Part shown: piece by piece, positions 44,099-55,318 of the stretch
Layout: every line of letters starts with the position of its first letter
Position numbering within the stretch: position 1 is the stretch's first letter
NCBI GenBank assembly: GCA_015680905.1
Contig: CM027378.1
Location: 7,421,001-7,485,000 of the forward strand
DNA from: Coptis chinensis
Lineage: Eukaryota; Streptophyta; Magnoliopsida; Ranunculales; Ranunculaceae
Direction of reading: 5' to 3'
Length of the DNA: 64,000 nt
Notes under the pieces: generated by a model
What the model was told of the DNA's origin: nothing
What the model saw: only the letters and a program-made list of their open reading frames with translations
The model's database searches: none
Translations under genes and position numbers: made by a program

Positions 44099-47000
44099 AT
44101 GAGTTCAGAAATCAAGAGTGATTTGATCGAGTTTCTAAAGAAAAATAAAGATGTATTTGCTTGGTCGATGGCTGATCTTCCTGGTATTGACCCTCAGATA
44201 TGTTCTCATAAGTTGAATATGCGAGAAGGAGCAACCCCAATTCATCAACGGCATAGAAGGGTCAGGCCGATATACACGCAAGCAGTACAAAATGAAATTT
44301 AGAAAATGCTAGAATGTGGAATCATTAAAGAGATTGATAATTCAGAATGGGTTGCAAACATTGTTGTTGTCCCGAAAAAGAATGGCAAGGTTCGGATATG
44401 TGTTGATTTCACAGATGTTAACAAACAATGCCCGGAGGACTATTATCCGATGCCTAGAATTGATGAACTGGTCGATAGAACAGCTGGGTTTAAATTGTTG
44501 AGTTTCTGCGATGGTCATTCAGGTTATTTCCAGATTATTATGTCAGTATTAGATCAATTGAAGACAATATTTGTTGTTAAAAGGGGTCTTTACTGTTTCA
44601 TTAGAATGCCATTCGGTTTGAAGAATACAGGGGCAACCTATCAGCGACTGGTGGAAAAGATGTTCAAGCATCTGATTAAGCATATTGTGGAAGTATACAT
44701 AGATGATATGATCATCAAATAAAAAAAGGCGAGTAATCATGTTCAAGATTTGGATACGGTGTTCCGAATATTCCGACAGTTCAGTATGAAGCTTAACCCT
44801 GAGAAATGGACTTTCGGGGTAAGTTTAGGGAAATTCCTCGGATATATCGTCACAAAGCGAGGAATTGACGTTAACCCAGATTAGATTCGAGCTATCCAAC
44901 AGATGCCTTCATCCAGTACAAGGAAGCAAATTCAAAAGCTTACAGGCAGAATTGCAGCGTTGAATATGTTTATATCTTAAACTTCCGATAGATGTAAACC
45001 TTTATTCAAACTATTGAAGAAGAATACAAAGTTTGTATGAGGTGAGGAATGCGAACTCGCATTCACCGAGTTAAAAAAGTATCTACAAGAAGTACCAACT
45101 CTGATAAAACCAGAAGAAGGCGATACATTATTCTTATACCTCACTGTCTCGGATTTCTCTATCAGTTCAGTACTCTTCAATGTGGAAGATGGAGCTGAGT
45201 GACCTGTGTATTTTCAATCTAAAACATTGCTCGAAGCTGAAACTCGATACTCAATGTTAGAAAAATATGCGTTAGCATTCCTATATTCTACTCAACGGCT
45301 AAAACCTTATTTTCAATCCTATTCAGTGGTGGTCATAACAAATCTTCCTCTGAAGCAAACCTTAGCTAAGACAGCTAAATCGGGGAGAATGGCAAAGTGG
45401 TCAGTTCTTATTGATGAGTTTGGGATTGAATATATGAATAGAGTATTGGAGAAAAGCCAAGTTCTAGCTGACTTCTTAGCAGATTTTTCTGCTGAAGATG
45501 AAGATTGGAAAGCTGAAGAAGATAATCTTCTACTGTTACAAGAGCCTGATAATGCAATGGATGAGGATGATCCTTTGGTTGGCACAAATGGATGTAGGCT
45601 CTTTGTAGATGGATCATCAGGGCAAAAGGGATGTGGTATCGGCGCTGTTATGATAACTCTAGAAAACCAAAGACTCGAGTCAGCAGTTACTTTAGGTTTT
45701 CACGCTTCTAACAATGAAGTTGAATATGAGGCTCTAATAACAGGCTTGGAGATGGCTAAATCATTAAATGTCAAAGACTTATCGGTCTTCAGTGATTCAC
45801 AGTTGGTGATAAGCCAGATCAATGGAGGATATGCTGCAAAATGCGAGAACATGATAGATTATCTAAATTTGGTAAGAGTGAAGCTCAAGAATTTCAGGAA
45901 GATTATTTTTTAGCATATCGATAGGGGAGAAAACCGACATGCTGATGCATTGACATATGTAGCTGCAATACTCGAAAATGAGGAAGGTCGTCTGTCACAT
46001 ATCGGTTTTTAGCAAATTCCAAGTATTAGTATAAAACATACAGAGGTGATGGAAATAGATATGCTGGGGGTGTCATGGTTGAGCGATTATATACTATTTT
46101 TGTCGGAAGGAAAGCTGCCAGCAGATAAGAATAAGGCTAGAAGGATAAAAAGAGGAGCTAAAAGATATCTAGTAATCGATGATCAACTGTATCGAAAAAA
46201 TCCAGGAGGACCACATTTAAAATGTATATCGGAAGAAGATTCTTAGAAAATTATTGCAGAAATGCATGAAGGGGAATGTGGGAATCATTCGGCAGGAAGA
46301 TCGTTGGCAAGTAAGATTGCAAGGCAAGGATATTTCTAGCCACAAATGCGGAAGGATTTTCTGCGATATGCAAAAAAGTGTATCCAATGTCAGAAGCATG
46401 GACATGCCATTCATGTGCCAGCAGAGGAGTTACACTGTGTCTCGAACCCATGGCCGTTCGCTTTATGGGGGATGGACCTCTAGTACCTAGAAAAGGGAAG
46501 AAAAGATTCATGTTAGCAGTAACGGACTACTTCACTAAGTGGGTAGAGGCGATAGCCTTGCAACATGTCAGAGAGCAGGACATCATCGGTTTTCTGTTTG
46601 AAAGAGTGGTTTGCCGATACGGATTACCATATGCTATCATATCCGACAATGGTGCTCAATTCATTGGCGGTAAAGTGAAAGATTTTTTAGAATCATATAG
46701 GATTAAGCACTTCACATTGGCACCTTACTACGCTCAAGGGAATGGGCAAGCTGAAGTAACAAATAAGACCATTATGGACAACATCAAAAAGAGGTTGGAG
46801 GATAAGAAAAGTTTATGGGTTGATGAGTTAAATAGTGTGTTATGGGCATACAGAACAACTCCAAGAGTAGCAATGGGGGAATCACCATTTACTCTAGCTT
46901 ATGGTATAGAAGCAGTGACTCCAGCCGAGATGGTAGTATCGACATCAAGGACGATGCTTGTAGAAAAAGGGTTGAATGACCAGGGGATGCAGGCAGAAGT

Positions 47001-47241
47001 CTTGAATTTGGAAGAGAGAAGGGAGCAGGCAAGAATAAAGCTTGATTCTTATCACAGGCAGCTTAAAATAGCATTCAATAAGAAAGTTAAAGAAAGAAAT
47101 TTCCAAGAAGGTGACCTAGTCTTTGAAAAGAGGTTACACAGCGACAAAAAAAAATTTTGGAAAGTTATCAGCAAATTGGGAAGGCCCATACATTGTCTAC
47201 AAGGTGGGGATAAATGGAGCGTACTATCAAAAGAAAGCTGA
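44099..47241 (+). pseudogene. Tat pol region (RT, RNase H, second RNase H, integrase)
   Basis: Order: pre-RT (VFAWSMADLPGIDPQICSHK), reverse transcriptase (VVVPKKNGKVRICVDFTDVN, FKLLSFCDGHSGYFQI, MPFGLKNTGATYQRLVEKMF, VEVYIDDMII, 44.3-44.72 kb), Ty3-type RNase H (about 44.9-45.45 kb), plant/archaeal-type RNase H (LFVDGSSGQKGCGIGAVMI, SNNEVEYEALITGLEMAKSL, FSDSQLVISQINGGY, 45.6-45.9 kb), integrase (MLAVTDYFTKWVEAIALQH, ISDNGAQFIGGKVKDF, LAPYYAQGNGQAEVTNK, WAYRTTPRVAMGESPF, 46.4-46.95 kb) and C-terminal part to 47.24 kb. The double RNase H is the lineage mark. Inactive. Confidence 0.92.
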
Positions 47242-47409
47242 TGGTGAATTGCTAGCAGAGCTTCAGAATGTCAATAATTTGAAGGTATTCTATCAATAAT
47301 GTATTTTTCAAATTTTATTGAGAAATGAGCTGTGTAGCAGAAATTTTCAATTCAATAAAAATGGAGTTACTTTCCAAATTTCAATTTTCATGTGAAAATA
47401 TATGGGGTT

Positions 47410-48175
47410 ATCATATGATAAAAAGTCCTGGTATCGATAGAAATATTGATATCAGGCATATCGTCAAAAAGTCATGATATCAGAAATAGTAGCAGATATC
47501 AGACATAAAAAGTCCTCATATCAATAGAAATATTGATATTAGGCATATCGTCAAAAAGTCCTGATATCAGAAACAGTGGCAGATATCAGGCATAAGAAGT
47601 CCTGGTATCAATAGAAATATTGATATCAGACATATCGTCAAAAAAGTCCTGATATTAGAAACAATGGCAGATATCAGGCATAAGAAGCCCTAGTGTTGGC
47701 AGAAATGGTGACATCAGGCGTAAAAAGTCATGGTATTAACAGACGTGTTGATATCAGACATATTGTCAAAAGTCCTAGTATCGATAGAAATGTTGATGTT
47801 AGGCATAAGAAGTCCTGATATCGACATACGTGTTGATATCGGGCATATTGTCAAAAAGTCCTGATATAAAAACAGTGGCAGATATCAGGCATAAAAAAGT
47901 CCTGAAATTGACAGAGATGTTGATATTAGGCATATTGTCAAAAAGTCATGATATAAAAAACAGTGGCAGATATCAGGCATAAAAAGTCCTGAAATTGACA
48001 GAGATGTTGATATCAGGCATATTGTCAAAAAGTCCCTGATATCAAAAACAGTGGCAGATATCAGGCATAAAAAAGTCCTGAAATTGACAGAGATGTTGAT
48101 ATCAGGCATATTGTCAAAAAGTTCTGATATCAAAAACAGGGGCAAATATCAAGCATGAAAGGTTCTGAGAAGTAC
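47410..48175. repeat. ~88-bp tandem array in the Tat 3' region
   Basis: The word GGCAGATATCAGGCATAA recurs many times; in the regular part copies at 47881, 47969 and 48057 are 88 bp apart. Each unit holds AAAAGTCCTGA and TGTTGATATCAGGCATATTG. About eight or nine units, the left ones more diverged. Confidence 0.9.
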
Positions 48176-48269
48176 ATAAATGATAATATCGGGCAAGATA
48201 TCAGCAAAGGATGATGCAGTAAAGATCATTCGATAATAACGGTATGTTGTAATGTTTTGTTCTTATTGA

Positions 48270-49205
48270 TAATAGCAAGGGCAAAATTGGATTTTTCTTT
48301 GGATACAAGTCTAAGTATCAACGATACTCTTTCTTTGTTGAGGGTATCGAAAAATGGATTTTCATTGGATACAAGTCTAAGTATCAGCGATACTCTTTCT
48401 TTGTTGAGGGTATTGAAAAATGGATTTTCTTTGGACACAAGTCTAAGTATCAGCGATACTCTTTCTTTGTTGAGGGTATCGAAAAATGGATTTTCTTTGG
48501 ATACAAGTCTAAGTATCAACAATACTCTTTCTTTGTTGAGGGCATTGAAAAATGGATTTTCTTTGGATACAAGTCTAAGTATCAGCAATACTCTTTCTTT
48601 GTTGAGGGTATCGAAAAATGGATTTTCTTAGGATACAAGTCTAAGTATCAGCGATACTCTTTCTTTGTTGAGGGTATCGAAAAATAGATTTTCTTTGGAT
48701 ACAAGTCTAAGTATCAACGATATTCTCCTTTTTGTTGAGGGTATCGAAAATGGGATTTTCGGTTCATATGATGGTTAGTATCACTGATACTCTTTCTTTG
48801 TTGAGGGTATCAAAAAATGGATTTTCTTTGGATGTAAGTCTAAGTATCAGCGATATTATCCTTTTTGTTGAGGGTATCGAAAATGTGATTTTCGGTTCAA
48901 ATGATGGTTAGTATCGCTGATACTCTTTCTTTGTTGAGGGTATCGAAAAATAGATTTTCTTTGGATGTAAGTCTAAGTATCAGCGATATTATCCTTTTTG
49001 TTGAGGGTATCGAAAATGTGATTTTTTGTTCATATGATGGTTAGTATCGCTGATACTCTCTCTTTGTTGAGGGTATCGAAAATGTGATTTTCTGTTCATA
49101 TGATGGTTAGTATCGCTGATACTCTTTCTTTGGTGAGGGTATAGAAAATATGATTTTTTGTTGATATTTTATTGCTGATATTCTCTCCTTGTTGAGGGTA
49201 TCGAA
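48270..49205. repeat. 66-bp tandem array and derived larger units
   Basis: GGATACAAGTCTAAGTATCA-type words start at 48301, 48367, 48433, 48499, 48565, 48631 and 48697, an exact 66-bp period. Right of 48740 the array shifts to longer composite units with GTTCATATGATGGTTAGTATC. Each unit contains TATCAGCGATACTCTTTCT, where ATC..GAT forms a small dyad. Since 66 is a multiple of 3, frames stay open on both strands as 22-residue repeats without being genes. Confidence 0.93.
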
Positions 49206-49506
49206 AAGTTTGATTTTCGATGGTTGTAAGTACAAATAAGGGATAAATATAAATAATGGCAAACATTCATGGCAAAAAACCAAGGGAAGTTAGAAATTAT
49301 AGCAATCAAAAAGTATTACTTGTTCGGAGAATACAACATTTGAATTAAAAAGATGATAGTTTAAAGGGGAGGATTGTTGAGAAGGGCATCGACATCAGAC
49401 AGAGTAGCATTAGTGTTTTGAGCAGCATCAGGAGTAATCTGCGAGGTGGTGGTATCAGTCACATTAGGATTAGAGGGGACTATATCTCCTTCTTCATCAT
49501 CAGAAA

Positions 49507-52087
49507 TTATATCATCTTCCCAAGAACGTTACGTGGAACAAAGGGTTTACAAATATCCAACTTGTCGCCTAGAGAATTTACTGCGGCCATGACAGTGTTG
49601 TACTCAGCATCAGCAGCTTCAGAGGCTTCTTCATATTTCTTTCTTTTGGAATCAAAGTCTTCAAGCATTTTCTTAACGATTTTGGCATGTTCAGCTAGTT
49701 TATCAGATAAAATCTTCTCAGCTTTTTCAGATTGCAGCTTCATACCAGTCTTCAATTGATCGACTTCTTTCTTGAAGTCGTTATTCTCTCGGGTTAATCT
49801 CTCAAATTCTGATTGCTGGGAGGTCATTGTTTTTCTAAGACTCCCGATCTTGCACTCTTGTTTATGAAGCAGATCAAACTGAGCCATGGCAAGCACTTTG
49901 GCCTATAAACATATCAAAAATAGATAAGCACAAAGTGAAAGGTGAAATCAGGATGAAATGAGAGAAGACAAGACATGAGTACCTTCTCCATGTAATCGCA
50001 ATACTGGGTAAGGCGATCAGTGGGATTAATGTTGATGGCAACAAGCTTGTCTTTGGGAAGAACACAACTGCTAGCCAAGGCGACACACAACTCGTCCTTA
50101 TTAGTATCTTCAAAAAGCGAGGCTGTTAAAGGGACATCGCTGCCATCAGTAAGACGAAACACAGGTCTGAAGAGTTGGCTGGTATCGGCTGACGAAATAA
50201 AATTAAGGTTTTGACCATCGGCAAGACCACTTTCACCCCATGAATGGGTTTTTCTTCTCTTAGAAGGGACAATAGTAGTTGAAGGGGGGATGGAGGTGTT
50301 TTGCAGAGAAGAAGTAGGAAAGTTGTCCTTAGTAGTAGTAGAAGTATGCTTAGTAGGAATGGAAGAAGGAGGAGCTTGTTTATCAGCAGCAGTTGGTGCT
50401 GAGGAGGGCTCAGATGCTTTCTTTTTCCCTTTTTCAGATAAGTAGCGACCAACGTTGGGATTCATCGGCATTCGAGGAGCCATGTCTGTATACAATAAAA
50501 GATGCTCATTAAATATATTTTGTAAAATCGGATATTCATAAAAGTCAGGAACCTCTTCTTTAATCTGAGGAAAAAGATTGGGAGTCATGATACAATTGTT
50601 ATCTAAATATTCATAGATGCAAGAAGAGAAAATGATTTGAACTAAGTTTTTCTTACTTCATTAATGGGGTTTACAACTGTTCACTCTTTCTATCTCTATT
50701 TTACATGTGAGAAACATAAAAAGTAAAGAGGGAAAAATGAATATGGTCTTTCTCTCTTTTGTCTCCACCCCTTTTATAGTTGCTCCACATGTGTCCATCC
50801 AATAGCTTTTTGACATGTGTCCATCCTTGTCTCTTTCCTTTGTACCTGAAATAATTATGGAAATAAAGACAAATATCATAAGTATACGATATGTACGATA
50901 TTTGGCCACCAAATCGCCCCCTCGAAATCTTCAAATTTTATACGAGAAAGGAAAGATCATTTGAGGATTTTTTTTGAAGGAGATTGAGTGGGAATTGGCG
51001 GCTGACCCATTTTTTGAAGAGCTCGGTGTTTGAGTACATAAAGAGGTGCACGATAGTTTGAGATATCAGGAAGGGGAACAGTGATTGTGGGATTCCCTTC
51101 TTTATCAGCCCCAGTCTTAATATTGACAGTTTCTTCAGTCCCTTCTAGAAGTCTGAGCACTCTCTTGGAGTTCACACGAGCTTTTGCAAAATGAGGGAGA
51201 AGTACTGAAAAGACGCAAAGAAGAGTGATATCAGATATGGGATTTCCGAGATCTAAAGAGCAAAAACAAATCAAAGGGAGGACATACCTGCAGAGTTGAA
51301 GACTTGATGTTTCAAAGGAGGATTTGTTGGGCTATCGGCGCTTTCCCATTATATTTGGTCCACTCCTTGTCGCTCTTACGATTTTTACGAAGGATACCCC
51401 TAATGTTTCTTTGGGTATGTTTTTTGGGATAAAAATATATGATAATATTTTCACAAAATCGATAGTGCATAAGAATATCGGATAGCCTGATTCGGTCAGC
51501 TTCATACCTATCAGGGGAAAGGTGGCTATTGTAATAGTTACAGACAAACATCAATCTCCAGAAGTTACCCATACCCTGACCAGGGGAAATATTCAGATGG
51601 TTCAGCACTTCACGATCGAGATTGGATAAAGGAAATCTCAGTCCAGCGGCGAGTTGGCCAACAGTAACAATGATTCCCTCTTTGGTACCACTCTGACACT
51701 GAGTAAAAGCCCGAGTACCAGCATAATGTTGTAAATAAAGGGAGGAGGGAATTTGATAGGTGGCTTGAACTAAAGCTAGGTTTGGTCGCTTATGAAAAAA
51801 CCGCAAAGTCCTTCATGCCATTGACTGGTATCTTCAATAGTATCGCGTTCAGATTCAGAGTTACTGGTTGCAAAGGGATGGCAGGGAATGCCTTCTATAA
51901 CATAAGATAGTTCCCAAGAAATCTGAGGCCGAGATCGAGTGGTCGAAGTGGAAGCAAAGTTTTGGCTATGAGGTCTATCATCAGGAAGTATATCATCAGA
52001 AAGGATATCATCCGATATCGTATCCTCAGAATGGAGGCTAGCATCAGAGGTGGTATCTTCACTGGTCATTGAAACGACTATACACAA
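49507..52087 (-). CDS. antisense reading-frame region of the Tat element
   Basis: On the strand opposite to gag-pol, from the right: an acidic Ser/Asp-rich frame (52087-51776), a domain frame with VTVGQLAAGLRFPLSNLD and NFWRLMFVCNYYN (51806-51312), a third frame (51274-50957), a Lys/Ser/Pro-rich frame (50588-49914), and a coiled-coil frame (49896-49507: FERLTRENNDFKKEVDQLK and so on). GT-AG signals near frame ends suggest a spliced gene. The second frame is clearly related to that at 23016-22354 in the compact Gypsy, and the coiled-coil end is analogous. Antisense genes of this kind are reported for Tat/Ogre elements; function unknown. Confidence 0.68.
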
Positions 52088-52783
52088 AGAAGGGATGACA
52101 AAGGTATTTTTAATATCGTCAATTCAAGATTTACAAAACATTATTAGCAGCATGATATTAGAGTATCGGAAATGTAGATATAAAAGTTGAATCATCAGAA
52201 ATACCGATGTATATATATCGGAATAATATAGTGTTGGAATATCGGAAATATTGTGATATATGTCGATAGTTAAGCCAGAACAAACAAAAAGATGCAAATA
52301 CTATTATGAATAAAAAGATTCGAACTTTTACATGTTTTGAAGTTTAAGGTAATAATGTATGTCATTGCATAAGCATTAGCACGCAAACACATGCAGATTT
52401 AAGGGATTAAAATGTTAGAAACTAAAGTTAAGACAAACTATCGTATCTAGTATTACTAAAATAAGTACTGCAATACATGGTATAGAAAGCTTAACAAAGT
52501 GCAGGAAAAAAGAAGCATACCTGCTAGGTTGCAAGAGTCGACGTCATAGTTTTTCAAGGAAGCGAGTGTAACTTGCTGGTAAAAAGAAGACGATGAGACT
52601 AGAGTTTTGTTGGAGAAGAAGCGTATCCAAGAAGCTAAAGATTGAGAGACGGTTCGTTTTTTGAGGTTTGTAGTGTTAAATATTGGACCGGGTGGTTATT
52701 TGGGCCTGACAGTTTTCAAATCCATTATCTAATATAACCGTTTCTCGAAAAGTTGAAATTTCAAATGAAAATTTCAAAATTTC

Positions 52784-52795
52784 GAGAGGGGGCGA
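52784..52795 (+). promoter_or_regulatory. polypurine tract
   Basis: GAGAGGGGGCGA directly precedes the 3' LTR start TGTAGTGGGC at 52796. Plus-strand DNA primer of the Tat element. Confidence 0.85.
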
Positions 52796-53217
52796 TGTAG
52801 TGGGCAAATATCGTACTCATAGATATGTTTCTTTCAATATTTTACAACTTGAGATATTGGCATAAGGGCCAATATCTCGATAGATGTCAGGGATATTTGA
52901 AATGTTTTGCAGGCATAAGGCGGGAAAGGGAATAGAAAGAGGAAGGACACGTGGCGAAAGCAGGTTGGGTCAAAGGCATTTGGGAAGACTATAAAAAGGC
53001 TGGATGAGGAAGAAAGGATTCATTGAATTCAGATTACAAAAAACTGTATAAACAGGAGAGAGAAAGATTGAACCAGAGAGAAATTGTAACAAACTTTATC
53101 ATCAATCAATAAACACATCGCTTTTCTTCAATTCTTGGAAATCTTTCATTCATATCTACATCATGAGTTGTGTGAGTTGAGAACATTAGTTAGGATTATG
53201 TGTTCTTGGTAATCACA
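52796..53217 (+). repeat. 3' LTR of the Tat element
   Basis: 422 bp, TGTAGTGGGC...GGTAATCACA. A TATA box TATAAAAA lies at 52990-52997, fitting an LTR promoter. Its last part matches 41563-41681. Confidence 0.92.
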
Positions 53218-54687
53218 CTTATGATGCATTGGATCTCAATACACTTCTAGTAATTAGTATATATGCACCATGGAACATCTCATCGTCATTAGTTTGTTTA
53301 ATAGTCCATGATCCACAGGAAGAAAGGCAACATAAGGATCCAAAACATTATTAATTCCAAAACTGACATCACACTGAGGCTTCTACTTCCTAACAGCACC
53401 ATTGCCTGCAAAGTTGGAAATTACATTACGTACAATTAACAACAACTCGCTCCAACCAACACATTCGACCAGATGATCTCAAGGATAGACCTACTTATAA
53501 GCAACTGCACTCACTATAATTTTATACCTATGTAGTTTGTTTGGAAATGAAGTTCAACTTAACTTCTGAATGTCAGATTTTCCCAAAGACAGAGTCGGTG
53601 TGTTAATTTCTCAAAATGCTCAATAATACCTTATTCTGTTTTATCGCTAAAAGTTTGCAAGAGGAGGTATCCTACATACATCAAGGAAAGTTAAATCATA
53701 TATTTACATCGACCCACAAAATTTACTATCTCTAGTGGGAACCTTATATAGTTTTATGCAGAAGTTGGGATTATCCACTTGGCTTATATAAACTAGAACT
53801 TGTTCCGCTGACAGGTAAAGAGAAAACAATGGAGAAAAAGCAGAAAACTGGAGTGGATGAGACTGGGGCAGGGACAACTACTGGGTTGTTGGTATGACAC
53901 AAGCAGGGGCTGAAGCCTTTGGAGAGTATGTCTGTTCCCCTTTCTAGGCATGGTCACAGAAAAGTTATCAAGAAGCCGAGTCCGTCCATATGGATTGAAG
54001 GTAAACTATTTGAGTGGCGGTGGGAATTTCTATCTGACCTCCGAATTGTGATTGGACACCCTGAGTGAAAAAAATCTCCATTAGTAAAACCTTTATTTTT
54101 GTCATTTTCACAGTTTTGTTGAGACAAGTGTTATACCCTGTTAATTTTAATTGAGTTAGGTACAACTCAAGTTAGAATTCTATGGTGTTTCAGGTTGCTA
54201 GTTCACTTAAGCAACTATAGTGAGTGGGTGTGGCTGGTAATTTCCCTAAATTATTAGGGACTCACTTTAGCAACTCTAGTTAACTTTGGCAAAATCAACG
54301 GGGATATGCTCAGTTGCAAAATTTGAAGATGCAAAACAACTATGTTACTCGTCTAAAAATTCTTACAACCTCTGTGCCCCTACCTGAGAGGTTGGAGTTC
54401 CAAGATGGCAAGATAGAGTAGGTATCACCCACAATAGTTCAACTATACCAACCTGTAGAACTTGGTGATGCCTGGTTGAGCATATCGACATACAATAATC
54501 AATAACGTATGCAAGGTAGCAAACCAGTTCAAGTAATATCAATTCCAAAATAGACATATTGTTGAAGTTCCTAGGTCCTAACAACTCCATGGAGTAAGTC
54601 ACTCAGGTAATGAAGCCACCAATACATTCATTAAGCTGGTATAACAGACACTCACTCACAAAAGTTCAATACAATTTCAAACCTTAC
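53218..54687 (-). other. low-copy-looking DNA with possible host coding remnants
   Basis: Between two Gypsy elements. On the minus strand near 53380-53250 a frame reads KPQCDVSFGINNVLDPYVAF and LLNKLMTMRCSM, preceded by an acceptor-like TTTGCAG at about 53410; near 54060-53970 another exon-like frame reads FGGQIEIPTATQIVYLQS after a TTTCACTCAG acceptor. I do not recognise either. They could be two exons of one broken minus-strand host gene. The rest shows nothing definite. Confidence 0.3.
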
Positions 54688-55246
54688 TGTGAGGGAGTGA
54701 TATCCTCATTCAGGAATATCAAGCACGTGTCCAGCATAGCGGAAATACCACACCGACCTTTGACCTCGTTCCCGAACTGCCTTCAGAGTGACCTACATCA
54801 TCAACTCACTCACCCGAACTACGAGATCGCTCCAGAACAGATCGACTCGCACATCCTCACATAGAGCGTTCTATCTCATGACACAACATATCTTCTAGAA
54901 GCAATCATTGCCAAAGCCGTACTTACACATTCCATCACCGCAAATTATGAACCACTGTAACCACTCCCCATCATTACAGAATTCCTACCAACACCATTCC
55001 AATACTTCTTCTCAATCTCAACCATACATTTGTGTTTGTCAGTACACGTATTTGATAGATCTTCACGTTCACCAGCTATAAATACCCCCTACATGAACTA
55101 CGCCAGACTTGATTCTTCTCTCCCCTCAGAATCGAGAGATAGATACGTAGGCAGTTCACTCAACAATGAACTCGGTCTTTCCCATTTCCAAACCCATTCT
55201 TTTCCCCTATCACATTTGTAAGGGATAACTAAAACGCTCCTTTACA
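54688..55246 (+). repeat. probable 5' LTR of the Gypsy at 54688
   Basis: The end is fixed by the primer-binding region; the start TGTGAGGGAGTGATATCC is a guess. A TATA box, TATAAATA, lies at 55077-55084, about 160 bp before the LTR end, as expected. Confidence 0.6.
55077..55084 (+). promoter_or_regulatory. TATA box in LTR
   Basis: GCTATAAATACCCCC context, a strong plant TATA box. Transcription would start about 30 bp downstream, inside the LTR. Confidence 0.6.
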
Positions 55247-55262
55247 TTGGCACCGTCTGTGG
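55247..55262 (+). promoter_or_regulatory. primer-binding region
   Basis: TTGGCACCGTCTGTGG, one base different from the strings at 18736 and 41682. Confidence 0.7.
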
Positions 55263-55318
55263 TCTCGATTCCTTGAGAAACCACCGTCCAAAAACAAAAA
55301 TACTTAAACCCACGAAGC

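Larger units (their letters stand above)
41563..53217 (+). mobile_element. Tat-lineage Gypsy retrotransposon, 5'-incomplete, 11.7 kb
   Basis: Left to right: the last ~119 bp of a 5' LTR (41563-41681), primer-binding region, gag-protease (41.9-43.95 kb), reverse transcriptase, RNase H, a second plant/archaeal-type RNase H, integrase (44.1-47.24 kb), two tandem-repeat blocks (47.4-49.2 kb), an antisense reading-frame region (49.5-52.1 kb), purine tract and full 3' LTR (52796-53217). The second RNase H and the words MPFGLKNTGATYQRLVEKMF mark the Tat lineage. No target duplication can be scored because the left end is missing. It has many breaks (about ten or more) and is a fossil. Confidence 0.92.

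Noticed and set aside
45319-45617. Minus-strand Ser-rich frames over the Tat RNase H region
   Set aside because: Shadow of the plus-strand pol; unlike the 49.5-52.1 kb antisense frames they have no counterpart in the other Gypsy element.
48226-48631. Two overlapping repeat proteins on opposite strands
   Set aside because: Pure consequence of a 66-bp period divisible by three; no start context and no codon-position bias seen.
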